A stretch of DNA of 64,000 nucleotides from assembly GCA_907163345.1 (NCBI GenBank), contig CAJQUN010000152.1:1116001-1180000 (forward strand). Direction: 5' to 3'. The first letter of the stretch is position 1, and each line of letters begins with the position of its first letter. This document shows, piece by piece, positions 1 to 10,700 of the stretch. Source of the DNA: Haberlea rhodopensis. Its lineage: Eukaryota; Streptophyta; Magnoliopsida; Lamiales; Gesneriaceae. Both the position numbers and the translations under genes were made by a program. The notes below the pieces were generated by a model. It searched no databases. It was not told where the DNA came from and worked only from the letters and a program-made list of their open reading frames with translations.

Positions 1-1
1 G

Positions 2-679
2 CAGGTACAAACTTTCTATAATGGTTTATTTTCTTCTAACCGTTCGATGATAGATGTAGCATCTGGGGGATCAATAATGAGGAAGACACCGGAAGAGGCA
101 TATAGCTTATTGGAAGAAATGGCATGTAACAGCTACCAGTGGCAGTCAGAGAGGAACACGCCACAGAATCCAATAGGAGTTCATCAAGTGGATGACATCA
201 CTGCTATTTTGGCACAGCTTGAGGCTATGAACAGAAAGATAGATAGCATTGGAGCATCAACAATGCAAGTTCAAGCTGTTTTCTGTGACTTGTGTGGAGG
301 CGGTCATCCAAGCATCGAGTGTCAGGCAGGTAACCAGTTTAACCAATCTATTGAGGCTGTGAATTTTGTAGGTAACAGGCCACCCAACAATTCATATTCG
401 AATTATAACCAACCATGGAGGAACCACCCGAATTTGAGATGGTCGAACCAGGAGAATGTGTTGAACCCACAACCCCAGGCAGGGTTCACACAAAAGCCGA
501 GTATGGAGGAACTTATGGCAAAGTTGATTTCGTCGACAGAGGTGAGGATGCAGAATCAGGATGCATCAATTAAAAATTTGGAAGTGCAGATAGGGCAGTT
601 GGCCACGTTGATATCTGGTAGGACGCAAGGTACGCTCCCGAGTGATTCTGTAAAGAATCCAAAGGAGCAATCAAATTGA
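2..679 (+). CDS. gag: Retrotransposon gag polyprotein, C-terminal part (element H)
   Basis: The frame is open from base 2, so the start lies left of the window; the first ATG inside is at 47 but is internal. The start holds the typical plant Ty3/gypsy gag junction YNGL...IDVASGG...KTPEEAYSLLEEMA. A zinc-knuckle-like CDLCGGGHPSIEC follows (C-x2-C-x3-H-x4-C, one residue shorter than the classic spacing), then an Asn/Gln/Pro-rich tail and a short helical segment ending in a stop at 677-679. Gag packages the element RNA in a cytoplasmic particle. The gag stop is not followed by a protease frame. The visible part has no stop or frameshift, unlike gag of A, E, F, C and K. Confidence 0.85.
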   Translation, partial: QVQTFYNGLFSSNRSMIDVASGGSIMRKTPEEAYSLLEEMACNSYQWQSERNTPQNPIGVHQVDDITAILAQLEAMNRKIDSIGASTMQVQAVFCDLCGGGHPSIECQAGNQFNQSIEAVNFVGNRPPNNSYSNYNQPWRNHPNLRWSNQENVLNPQPQAGFTQKPSMEELMAKLISSTEVRMQNQDASIKNLEVQIGQLATLISGRTQGTLPSDSVKNPKEQSN

Positions 680-1507
680 CAGACGAGGAGGTGACAGTCC
701 AGCTTGGGACTATAAATTAAGAACTTATCTTTTCTTTCCTTGAGCTTTTGTTTTGGTTTGTTCTTTCTAGTTTGGTTGTTTTAATTTTGTTTTTAGATGT
801 TTTCGTGGATAAGTTCGTGAGTTTTCTATTGCAGGTGTGAAAACAAGAGCGATAAGGATGTAGGCGAGGCAACCCAAGAGAAAGTTGTTGAGAAAATATA
901 AAATTTTTGTCTTCTGGTGTTGGCGATCGATCGAGACAAAATCTCGATCGATCGCCCAAAGTTTTTAAAATACGTTTTGCCTACTGCCTCGCTCAATCGA
1001 TCGAAATTTTTTTCCGATCGATCGAGCGAGAGAAAATTTTGAAAAAAAAAAATAGGGCACCGAAGAGCAGTCTGCACTTTTAAAACAACACTTTCTCTCC
1101 TCTCCACAGCAGAACCCAAGTCGCCTCTTCCAATTCTTCCATCTAATCTCATCCTTATTCCATCAAATTTCCAATTTACTTCAAATCTTGGAAGTAATAT
1201 TTGTTCTAATGAGATTTTCATTGCAGATTTGAAGAATTACAAGTCAAATTGGGTAGAAGTGCATCCAAAAGGGAATTCCAAGCCAAGTGCCAAACTCTTC
1301 CAAGATCGGATTTTTAAGTGGTAATTGGCTTCAGAATCTCAAAGCTTTTATCTTTTGGTACAATTTCTTGGTGTAGTAGAATTGGTTTAGGAAGGATTTA
1401 AGTTTGGAGAAAGTTTTGTGGTGTTGAATGGTGTTGGATTTGCTGTGATTTTGGGGTGGTGTTTAGTTGCATTCAAGCGAGATATTTGAGAATAATTTAG
1501 CAAGAAA
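680..1507 (+). other. Non-coding spacer between gag and ORF2 of H
   Basis: No credible ORF. It begins with a T-rich stretch, passes a remnant of the 'ggcgaggcaacccaag' motif (about 863-880) that closes the coding region of A, E and F, then holds two strong hairpins built from CGATCGATCG pairs (922-956 and 988-1,030). The 3' part is pyrimidine-rich and has an intron-like acceptor (tttcattgcag, ends 1,226). It could be a leader or internal promoter for ORF2. That is inference. Confidence 0.55.
922..1030 (+). promoter_or_regulatory. Two CGATCGATCG doublets forming hairpins, internal to H
   Basis: First hairpin: arms 922-936 and 942-956 are perfect reverse complements (15 bp, 5-nt loop). Second: arms 988-1,003 and 1,015-1,030 pair over 16 bp with one G-T type mismatch (11-nt loop). 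In both, the palindrome centres are 21 bp apart. The same doublets sit upstream of TATA-like boxes in the LTRs of this window, so this site may be an internal promoter element. I see no clear TATA box here. Confidence 0.6.
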
Positions 1508-2761
1508 ATGTCTTCGAGAAAGAGGTCAAAGCAGGCGGAAGCTTCACAAAAGCAAAAGCAGGCGGAGGCCACCATTTCTGAACCAGGGTATGACGAACAG
1601 AAGTTTGTCAATGCCACAGTTGCTGAGTTATATCCCACTTATCATAAGAAACCCCTGAGCCGTGAAAGGGGCATGAGCATGGAAAACATTGAGTGCCCGG
1701 TCATTAGGACAGCACGGCGACGAGGGTGGTTTCAATTTGTACAGACGCCTATTGATGCTGTGGTGCCACTGGTGAGGGAATTTTACACAAATCTTCGAGC
1801 TATTAAACCAGGGCACCAAGCAATTGTATATGTTCGAGGGAAGGATGTGTTGGTAGATCGAGCCTCAATCAATAATATTTACCGGATGCCTTTCATTCAC
1901 AACTGTGCATACCAATCTTTCAAGAATAGCAAGATAGACTACGATGAGATATTGACAGTTATTGGCATGCCGGGAGTGGATTGGCAAAGGAACGATAAAG
2001 AAGAGCCACAGTTGGTTCTAAAAAAGCATTTGACGCCAGAGGCCCAAGCATGGTTCTCATTTGTCGCCTCGCGGGTCATGCCTTCGACCCACACTTCTGA
2101 GGTGACAAAAGACAGAGCGGTCCTGGTATATGCCATCCTCTCAGGGAAGGAAGTGGACTTCGGCGAGATCATTAGTGATCACATTGAAGAGATTGGGAGC
2201 AGCCCACCGACCTCCGCACTACCGTTTCCATCCACGATCACTGCTTTATGTCAGCGATACGGAGTGACATGGGGGGAAGACGAGGAGCTACTTCCGCCGA
2301 AGACCCCGATCATTGTGGACGGTCCACCACCTCCTACGGGTCGACGAAGGGCCGAGCCAAGACCCTCGGACACTAGACAAGCTGAAGCATCATCATCCTC
2401 TGCTGTAGAGCGTACACGTGTTATATTGGACTCTCTTCATAGGGATCTCCAAGATATTCGCCTGGGGCAGCAGAGTATTCACAGCATGCAGCGGGACATT
2501 CATAGCATGCAGAGAGCAATGCAGATGGACCAGGAGAAGGTAGCTCAGCGTCAGATGGAGTTCATGCACTACCAGAGTGCATGGAACACTGCCATGGCCT
2601 ATGGCTTTCCAGGTTTCCAGTTCCCGCCGGAGCCACAATTTGCACCTTATCATCCGCATGCACCTCCACCTTCTGAGTACCCACCATTTCTGCCATATCA
2701 GGACGAGGAGCACCACTACCCAGTTCCCCCTCCGGAGCATGATGAGGACGACGATCAGTGA
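1508..2761 (+). CDS. Athila-type second ORF, plant Transposase_32-like protein (417 aa)
   Basis: Intact ORF of 417 residues, stop at 2,759-2,761. The N-terminus (1-25) is basic and Lys/Gln-rich. Residues about 70-230 resemble the domain Pfam calls 'putative plant transposon protein' (Transposase_32): REFYTNLRAIKPG, VYVRGKDVLVDRASINNIY, EAQAWFSFVASRVMPSTHTS, RAVLVYAILSGKEVDFGEII. Residues about 300-350 form a Gln/Met-rich helix, probably a coiled coil. The C-terminus is Pro/Tyr/His-rich and ends in an acidic tail. Proteins of this type occur in the position of the env-like ORF of Athila elements, but I see no signal peptide or membrane segment, so an envelope role is not supported. Its biochemical role is unknown. 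It lacks frame breaks while the neighbouring elements decay. Confidence 0.75.
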   Translation: MSSRKRSKQAEASQKQKQAEATISEPGYDEQKFVNATVAELYPTYHKKPLSRERGMSMENIECPVIRTARRRGWFQFVQTPIDAVVPLVREFYTNLRAIKPGHQAIVYVRGKDVLVDRASINNIYRMPFIHNCAYQSFKNSKIDYDEILTVIGMPGVDWQRNDKEEPQLVLKKHLTPEAQAWFSFVASRVMPSTHTSEVTKDRAVLVYAILSGKEVDFGEIISDHIEEIGSSPPTSALPFPSTITALCQRYGVTWGEDEELLPPKTPIIVDGPPPPTGRRRAEPRPSDTRQAEASSSSAVERTRVILDSLHRDLQDIRLGQQSIHSMQRDIHSMQRAMQMDQEKVAQRQMEFMHYQSAWNTAMAYGFPGFQFPPEPQFAPYHPHAPPPSEYPPFLPYQDEEHHYPVPPPEHDEDDDQ

Positions 2762-2835
2762 CGATCGTCGTCATGGTATGTGTTTTGCCATTGCATTTAT
2801 TTTTACTTGTCCATTGAGGGCAATTCACATACTAA

Positions 2836-2859
2836 GTTTGGGGGGGGGGGGGGGGGGGG
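2836..2859 (+). promoter_or_regulatory. Upstream PPT-like tract of H expanded to 20 G
   Basis: AAGTTT followed by an uninterrupted run of G at 2,840-2,859. It sits where A, E and F have the first of their two PPT-like tracts (AAGTATGGGGGAG), just after a diverged ACATTG..CAATGT hairpin. The run length may be inflated by sequencing or assembly. Confidence 0.6.
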
Positions 2860-4120
2860 TTTGAGTATTTGTATATATCTTGTTTTTGCACATTCTGCTA
2901 CTTGTCTTGTTTCTCTACTTGCATGACTGTATGATTTTGTGACTGATTCATCCTTGAGCATTACCAACAAAATTTTTTTTTTTTGTGAGTTAGTCTTGAG
3001 AATTGAAGAATTAGATTTGCAACGGTAATACATGATGAAATTAATCCTCATCTAGATAGGAGTTATGAAAATGTTTAACTTGTTTGTATATATCCTTTGT
3101 TAACCATATGTCAAAACTGAGGAATAATTTGAGCACTTATTGAGTCATGATTGAGTGAAGTATGTATTGCTTAAAGTGAAAATTTGTGTTAACTATGATG
3201 AATCTTGAGTATTTTAGATAACTCTACAATTTATTAGAAAGCACTTTGAGGCGAAATTTATAGTTAGGAACTTGACTTGGAGATGATTTAGGCGATCTTT
3301 GGACCGTGTGAGCCTTTCAAGCCTACCTGTTATACATTATTCCTTAGTGTCCCCTCTTGTGTCTTATTGAAAAAGAATGGTATATGCATTGCATATGATT
3401 AGACCCCCATTCGACATTCTTGGCAACCTCATTATACCTACCTTGGATTGAGCCTAAAAGAAAATTTTTACCCACCCCTAAGAGAGTATAATGAATCTCA
3501 TTCATTGCATTAAATTGTTATATTTTGATAAGTTCATTGTGAAAAAAATGAAATGAACAAGAGAATGAGCAAAGAAAAAGAAAAGATGTAGAGAAAAGCC
3601 TTGAAAAGAAAATTTAAATAAGACCCAAAGTGGCCAAGGCTAGAAAAAGATGAAGAGAAGCTCAATAGTGTGCGAAAAAGTATTGAACTGATTCTATTGT
3701 ACTCTCTTCTTTGAATTCATCCTACCTTTTCTTTGGAGACGACACCAAAAGGCCTAACGTTATAAGCTTTTAAAGTCCTGTTGATCCAAGTCTGGGGAAT
3801 AATTACATTAGTGGAGAAGTGTTGGATAGTAAATTTGTAGAGTAGTTCAAAGTAATCTTGACTCGGAGTTGTTATGGCACTTTTTGATCTTAAAGATATG
3901 TACATTACTCATGTTTGACAATAGCACACACGCACGTTCCAATGTTGCGATGTATTGTTTAACTTAGGAGAAATTGCGTCTTGTTAAATGTTGAATGACT
4001 TTTATTGATGTGTAAGTAGGATTTCTGAGTTTTTACGTGAATTGTAAAGATGATTCATGCATAGTATTAAGATTAACTTTTCTTTTTGAGCTTATTGCTT
4101 GCTCGAGGACGATCAAGTCT
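2860..4120 (+). other. Non-coding 3' module of H between the two PPT-like tracts
   Basis: No protein-coding signal. Landmarks shared with F (17,405-18,655): 'ggcgatcttt' then 'gagcctttcaagc' (3,293-3,322), 'cattcgacattctt' (3,409-3,422), an A/G-rich stretch (3,545-3,660) and 'cacgcacgttc' (3,930-3,940). The shared order in elements whose LTRs differ suggests a conserved untranslated function or common descent. Confidence 0.65.
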
Positions 4121-4133
4121 AAGTTTGGGGGAG
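4121..4133 (+). promoter_or_regulatory. Polypurine tract of H
   Basis: AAGTTTGGGGGAG, one base before the LTR start TGATAGG. This is the plus-strand primer site for reverse transcription. Confidence 0.85.
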
Positions 4134-4134
4134 T

Positions 4135-5692
4135 TGATAGGCTTAGATTTTGACTGTTTTTAGCTGTAATTTCTTCCCATTTTTCGTACTTTTTCCTGGA
4201 TGATATTATGCTTTTTGGTGTTTATTTGTCTATTTCAGGAAAATTAGTTGGAAATGGAAGAAATGAGCTAAACTGAAGAAAAATGGCGAAATCGAGGCGA
4301 GAAAGAGTTGAAATTTAGAAAGTTGGATTTTCGTAGTCTCGATCGATCGAGAATATTTCTCGATCGATCGAGCCAGGCAGTGTGCTGAGAAGAAAATTAT
4401 TGGAAGTCTCGATCGATCGAGATTATTTCTCGATCGATCGACCAAGGCAGAAACTTCAGAGCCAATTTTATCGAAGGCTCGATCGATCGGAAGGAAATTT
4501 CAATCGATCGAGCGAGACAGTGAGTTTCAAAGGCTGACGTGAACAGTGCACCGATCGATCGGACGCAATTCTCGATCGATCGATACGCAAATCCGGGAAA
4601 ATCTTATCTTCCATTTTTGAATGGATTTTTGGGGGATAAAAGGAATTTTCATTTCCATACGAAGAAAACACCATATCAGACGCCAATCCTCTCGAAAATA
4701 AGGAACCCTAGCCGCCGCCTAACGCCGCCGAAGGAGATTCAATCTCCGTTCTTCGTCCAAAGTCGAGCCAATCCATTCCGGAGTGCAAGGAAGGAGCAAG
4801 AGAAGAGATTTCGGTGCTACGCACTGATTTATTCCGCCGTTTATCGTATTTCTAGACTCTAATCTATTTCATTTTGATTTCTAATTGATGTTTTTGAGGT
4901 CGAGAGACGATTAAACTCTTTTGTATTTGATTTGAAATATTTTTAGTTTATTCTATCGAGTTTTAGTTTCGTTGTGTTTGATTATTGATTCAATTGTGTT
5001 TGAGTGCATTGATTACTATTGTTCATAAATTAATTGCTTGTGTAGATCAAAGCCTAGCTAACTTTGATCGAATCTGAGAGTTATAACCGAGATCGAGAGA
5101 TAACGTTGTAACACGCTCTATTAATTTATGATGTATGTTACGATTGAGATCGAGAGATGATATTGCATACGTGAGAACTTTGAATCGAGAGATTTAGAGT
5201 ACCAAGGTTTTGATGATTTATGCAATATTGAATTAGTAAATAGGTGCACGAGAGTGACTTATTCTAATTTAATGTTAGTTTCTTTACAGCTCGAGAGAGT
5301 GTATCGAATAATAGCGAAAACCTCTCACCTTTAGAATCAATTGGTTGATAATTTGAGAATTCAGTTGAATCATTAAAGATAACATATTTGAACAACAAGC
5401 TTGATAGATTTCTCGAGTGACTTACCTTTGCATATCCGGAACCATTAAATTTATTGTTTCTTGTTTTCATTTTTCGGTCTTTAGTTTAATTTGTCTTTAG
5501 TTAATCAACTTCTTTAATCGTAGGCTAAATATAATTTTATTAATCTTATTTGGTACTTATACGTTAGTCCCTGTGGATTTGACAACCCATACTTAATTTT
5601 CACTATAATAAAACTTGACAACTGTGCACTTGCGGTAGAATCGCTTCACACTATTCTTTGAAAAATCTTTTGTTTAAAAAATAAAGCGGTCA
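4135..5692 (+). repeat. 3' LTR of element H (1,558 bp)
   Basis: Begins TGATAGG after the PPT and ends AAAGCGGTCA. The end matches solo LTR G (AATAGCGATCA), and the 'aaacttgaca..tgcacttgcggta' block before it is also shared, so H and G are related LTR families. It holds four CGATCGATCG doublets and a TATA-like GGATAAAAGG at 4,634-4,643. Confidence 0.85.
4338..4582 (+). promoter_or_regulatory. Four CGATCGATCG doublets in U3 of H, followed by a TATA-like box
   Basis: Doublet centres (bp): 4,344.5/4,365.5; 4,414.5/4,435.5; 4,484.5/4,505.5 (one palindrome has a substitution); 4,556.5/4,577.5. All four are spaced exactly 21 bp. The first doublet is a perfect 15-bp hairpin with a 5-nt loop (4,338-4,372). 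The TATA-like ATAAAA at 4,636-4,641 lies about 55 bp downstream, which places the array in the promoter-proximal U3. Confidence 0.7.
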
Positions 5693-6093
5693 AAGACACA
5701 AACTCTCAAAGTATTTTTTCTCGGATTTTCTCGGCTATCGATCGATCGGTAAGATGTACCGATCGATCGATATTTCCACGAATTAAAATTTTAAGGTACG
5801 GCATTCTAACGATCGATCGGTAGATATTACCGATCGATCGGTAGATTCTTCAAAATTTCCCCAACTTCTGCCTCCCGCTACTGGAAATCTTCACAAGTCG
5901 AGTTTCTTTGCCGCTTCTTCGCTCAGTTGAGTCTTTTTTCATCATTTTAAGCATAAATTCTTCAATTTCATATAATCCGACCTTGATTCCTGAAATAAAC
6001 AAAAACAACACAAAAGCGCATAATATCGCCCAGGAATCAACTTAAACAGTATTAAAAATCCGAGAAATATAAGTGTAATAATCACACTTATCA
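5693..6093 (-). repeat. Inverted LTR fragment of the G family
   Basis: Read on the minus strand it starts TGATAAGTGTGATTATTACA at 6,093, as solo LTR G does, and shares the 'gattcctgg' block. It is cut at 5,692 by H. On its right the D LTR starts abruptly, so it inserted into the 5' LTR of D. It has two doublets: a perfect 16-bp hairpin (5,736-5,772, 5-nt loop) and a perfect 13-bp hairpin (5,810-5,840, 5-nt loop), each 21 bp centre to centre. Confidence 0.75.
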
Positions 6094-7728
6094 TGTACCT
6101 TAACATGAAAAAATTCAGAGCTCGCGATTGATCTTGAGCAAAGTGCCGATCGATCGCGGCAGGCGAAGAAAACCAAGGCTAGGTTTTGAGAGCGATCGAT
6201 CATGAATGGGTGCCGATCGATCGCCGCTGTTCAAATTTTTTTGAAAAATTTGTCGTGGGATTTCGGAGTGTGGTATGTTATTGATAATTTTTATGGTGTT
6301 CATGACATTCTAAGGAAATCTGGAACAATGGAATAAGATTTGCATGAATGAACCTTAGAAATGAATATACTACTTGATTGAGATAATTGATAAATAAATG
6401 ATAAAATGTGATGATTTGAGTAGTATACGGAGTACGATTAATCGTAATTGATTATGATAGGAAGCATGGCGAATTTGTATGATATGTGTGGTATAGTTGT
6501 GGGAGTTATTGTTGAGATGTTAATATTGAATTGATATTTAATATAGATACCGTACGAGCCTCCGATTGTCGAGGACATATAATCATGTTGTCACCTTTAA
6601 TGTACGTAGTGACGTACGGTCATGTATGCGTAATGTTAATTATGAATTATGATTCATATTTATGTGATAATGTAATAATTGAGAGTTTATGATACGATTG
6701 TAATATGATATCATAGTACATTATGAACTGCTGTTGAGCGTGCGATAGTCATTGTGCCGCCGCTGTTGAGCTAGCGATATGATATGATGAACTTTTATGG
6801 TTTAATTTATTATCCATTTTCGGAACCGATGAATTGTTAGTATGAGCACAATAAATTATTGTTGGTGATGATCTATTTGACATTGGAATTGATGAATTTT
6901 GAATATTATGAGAACAGGAACAACGTGGAAAATCTCGTATGGGTGTCGTATACTCATGGGGTATCTCTTTACTTTATAGTATTATATTCTGGTGAACCAC
7001 ACAATATGGGTCGTAAATGACAGTAAAAATACGTATTGTGAAAGTAATGAATTAAGTGGTAATGAAACTACATTATAATGGTTGGTATGGATTTTATAAT
7101 TGTTAAAGATTGTAGTATTGTGAAACAAGAACAATTTGAGATATTCAGCATGCAGGTTGTATCTCTTTGAGATACATTATTAATTATTTTATTAATTTTG
7201 CATCGTATATTTTGGTAATTTCTTATGTGAGCCATGTTATTGGTGTGATCACCCATGTGGGGGCTGTTTCTGTTGAAACAGGTATAACAAATACGAAGTT
7301 ATTTTGAGTGGCAAGCTCGAGCTGGGATGGATGATACTGCTTTTGGAAGCGTAGCATGAGATTGGGTAAATGGTATATGTTATTTATGCAAAGATGGGTA
7401 TTCATTATTCGTGGCTCATCTGCGAGCACTTGATGTCTGTATATGACATCTATAAATGTCTGGGGTTTATCTTGTCATCTTTGCGTGCAATTTATTTGAG
7501 AGTAAGATTACATGATGAATTGAGAATATGACTGGTGCATTTTAAAGTGTATACACATGCTAGTCGAGTTGAGTTGGAGATTAAATGTTAAAAGAGATTT
7601 TAATGAAATTTTATAGACATTAAGCCATAATTATGAAGCATAGAAAATGAGAATTCCCTAATGTTTGTAAATGTATACATAAAGAAGGATCTAATTGCAC
7701 CAATGACGTGATTAGGAGATTGGATCCT
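6094..7728 (+). repeat. 5' LTR of D, left part missing
   Basis: Aligns with 12,092-12,969 and 59,229-60,011 in the same order: 'taccttaacatg' start, a CGATCGATCG doublet (6,193-6,223, 21-bp spacing), the 'ccgctgttgagcgtgcgat' repeats, then the block starting 'ggggtatctctttactt'. Many small differences mark an old insertion. The first ~715 bp of the LTR are absent here. Confidence 0.8.
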
Positions 7729-7741
7729 TGGTATCAGAGCC
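7729..7741 (+). promoter_or_regulatory. PBS of D, initiator tRNA-Met
   Basis: TGGTATCAGAGCC directly after the LTR end. It complements the 3' end of plant initiator tRNA-Met, the usual primer of chromoviruses and copia elements. Confidence 0.85.
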
Positions 7742-10700
7742 AGATTAGCTCTTTGGACTGTTTAAGGGCCTAGGGTGTGTTGAGAAAGCTGAATAACAAA
7801 TGATTTATACATGATTACGATTTTGTTTCTATGTGGTATGACAATTGTATGCTATGTGCATAATATGATACGCAGTAATGGAAATTTTTGTTATTGCTAA
7901 CCGTTGTGGTTACATGATCGTAGATGAAATACAATAAACATGGTAGTGGGGAAATAACTGTTGTGCAATAGGTACGTATCTTAATGATGCACTTCCTGAG
8001 AAGTGCTCTGAGTTGGTAATTGTTTTATAATGTATTGTTGATGAGAAACGTGTTATATAGCACATGTATATGTTTATACCATGTTGAGAAGTGTGATTTT
8101 GTAGGAGAATCAGAAAATGAGGAACGAGAAATGGTGTCTGATGACATGAAATGGTGGACAGTACGATACTGTTGATATGCGACAACAGACGATGTGATGA
8201 GCGGGTATGCTTACATTGTGATTATGATAATGCAGGTATATGCAAATTTATACGCATGCATAGAAATTGAATTGTTATTAACATGCATGGAAAGATGATA
8301 ATGTCGTTGTTGTGTCGAAGAGATGAATAATGTCGAAGCGATGATAATGCCAATGTCGTGTTGAAGCGATGAATAATGCCGTTCCCACATCGAACCCATG
8401 ATAATGCCGATGTCTTAACGAGCGATGAATCAGGATATTTGTCGTTGGTATATCGTAGCGCCAGCCGCTGGTATGTCGAAGTGAGGTATATCCATGGAGC
8501 CGCCGATAATTCGAAGCGATGATTATTTTGAACCAATAATAAATAGAATACATGTCGATGTTCCACGAAATGAGGGGTATTGATATGTATGCCCGTAGGG
8601 CGATAATTATGTACCACCATGGTGCAATGAGTATTGTTCTACTAATATTGTATTAACGATGAGTATTGACTATATGTTGATTTCAGATTGCAGAGAATCG
8701 TGTTATAATCACATATGTTGTTGTTCCTTAGGTACATGTGATGTAGGCCCAAGAGGGTATTAGAATGGTCCAGAAGGATGAGGCATCGAGGCAAACCATT
8801 TCATTTGGGCTAATATGTTGATTTATATTGATTTATGAGAATCAATTATACAAGTAGAAAAGTTGAGAATGAAATTAAAGTGGAAATTGTTGTGTTATAT
8901 TCATCTGTTATTGTTGCAGTTATGAGACAGGAAGGGTGTAACCACTGTGGTAACACTCTCATATCTATGGTATTCAGTGATGAGATATGGACGGATAATG
9001 ATAATCGTTTTGTGATGATATTTATTACTATGAAAGCATGCTAGCTTTGTATGTTTTAGGATTAATAATTGATTAACCACCTATTGTGTTGAGTTGAATG
9101 TAATCATGCAGACATAAGATTAATGAGTATGTCACAGGATGACATGGTACGTCACAGATTGATGTATGGTCACTATGGATGACATGAGTAGACATGTGAT
9201 CCTTGTGAATGTCATAAATTGGTATGATATTTTAATATTTTCTCTGTGTGTAATGACAGTAATAATAAATAATCATGTGATGATTAGTGACGCGTTAGAC
9301 ACAATGTGACAAACAATTATATCATTATGAGATACATGTGATATAGAAACATTCATGATTAAATGGTGTAGTGTGTTTTAAGTTGAGCTAGTAACTGAAA
9401 GGCATATAAATTATTATATATGCATGTGTTAATTACTAATGGATGATCTAGTGATTGACACCGGTTATTGGTTAAATGATGAAATGATGTCTAAGAACTC
9501 ATTGAATACTATTGAGTTAATGATTGAAAAGAATTGCATCATTGAAATAGGAAATTGATTCCTATGTTGAATTTAATCACATGGGCATATCGTAGTATAC
9601 TGAAGCATGATATGTACGAGAATTCGTGAAATTTCGACGCATGTCATGTTAATTACTGTGACGTTATGAATATTTGTAGTGCGTAAATGACAAAGTGCGT
9701 AATTATGACACGTGTATTTGATAAGTACTAATGATATTGTTCCTAGTGCTTATTTTATGCCAGATGGTAGTTGGACGATGAGTTGTGAAAAGACTGGTGC
9801 TTTAGAGCATGTGAGTATTGTGATGATCATAATGCTATGATGATGATGTATACTGTCGTTGATTGCAGTCACATAGGTATAAGATAAATTTTACAATGTT
9901 ATTATTGTTACGGTGTTATAGAATTGATATTCGAAGGAGGAATTTTATCATTATGAGATGAAACCCGAAGAATAATATCATGTCTGTGTGAAAACAATTT
10001 TGTAGAGTATAATGGATTTTGGAATGGAATTGAAGAGTTAATAAGAATGTTGATTATTAATGTAGTGAAATGGATAGTAGGGTTGATAACGAGAACAACG
10101 TAGTAATATACCGAATATTGATGAGATGACGATGTATACATGATAAATGAAGTGTCTAACCCAAAAGAATAACTAAAATGATAGGCATGTATACTTCTAG
10201 ATGAGTAAGGATCCAGATGTGATATGAATAATGGGTTGTGTTTTGACACTAATCCAAAAGATAGAGAAAATTTGAGTACGGATAAATGAGTAATGATTTT
10301 GATCAGTTAGTGATATAAATTGTACAAAATTTGTTCTAAATAAGTTCATTATGAGTATGTTAAATTAATGATGTGTAAAGGGCATGTAATAATTGAAATG
10401 TGCCATCGTGTGAGCTACAAAATATATTACTGCGCAAAGAAAGAGTATGCACATGTATGATAGAATTTAAATGATTTTATAAGAACTCTACCTCATATTA
10501 AATAATGAGATAATGTACTGTAGGGCGAAAAGTTGAAAAAAATAGTGGAATAACAGATACATGTATTTGTTACACCTTTGAAGGATGATGTTGAACGTAT
10601 TTAAGATTAGAAATGATAAGGTTAAAAGAATTGATTGGTACACGAAGTATGTTATCTGGGTACAGATGTGTTAGATTTAATCTATCTGGCCAAATTCATA

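Larger units (their letters stand above)
1..5692 (+). mobile_element. Element H: Athila-like Ty3/gypsy retrotransposon, left end outside the window
   Basis: Order seen: end of gag, spacer with two hairpins, second ORF, PPT-like poly-G, about 1.26 kb non-coding, PPT, 3' LTR. No protease, reverse transcriptase, RNase H or integrase lies between gag and the second ORF, so this copy or its lineage lacks pol. The LTR starts TGATAGG right after the PPT and ends GCGGTCA at 5,692. The next bases, AAGAC, should be the TSD, but the left flank is not in the window. H interrupts an inverted LTR fragment, so it is younger than that fragment. Confidence 0.85.

Noticed and set aside
1508..2761. Envelope glycoprotein of an infectious retrovirus-like element
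   Set aside because: No signal peptide, transmembrane segment or cleavage site is visible. The similarity is to the plant Transposase_32 family only.
4230..4686. Small ORFs with repeated IDRS/DRS
   Set aside because: They are translations of CGATCGATCG doublets. They occur on both strands and have no conserved start.
7729..7741. tRNA gene fragments at PBS sites
   Set aside because: Only 12-18 nt complementary to tRNA 3' ends, next to LTRs. No cloverleaf.
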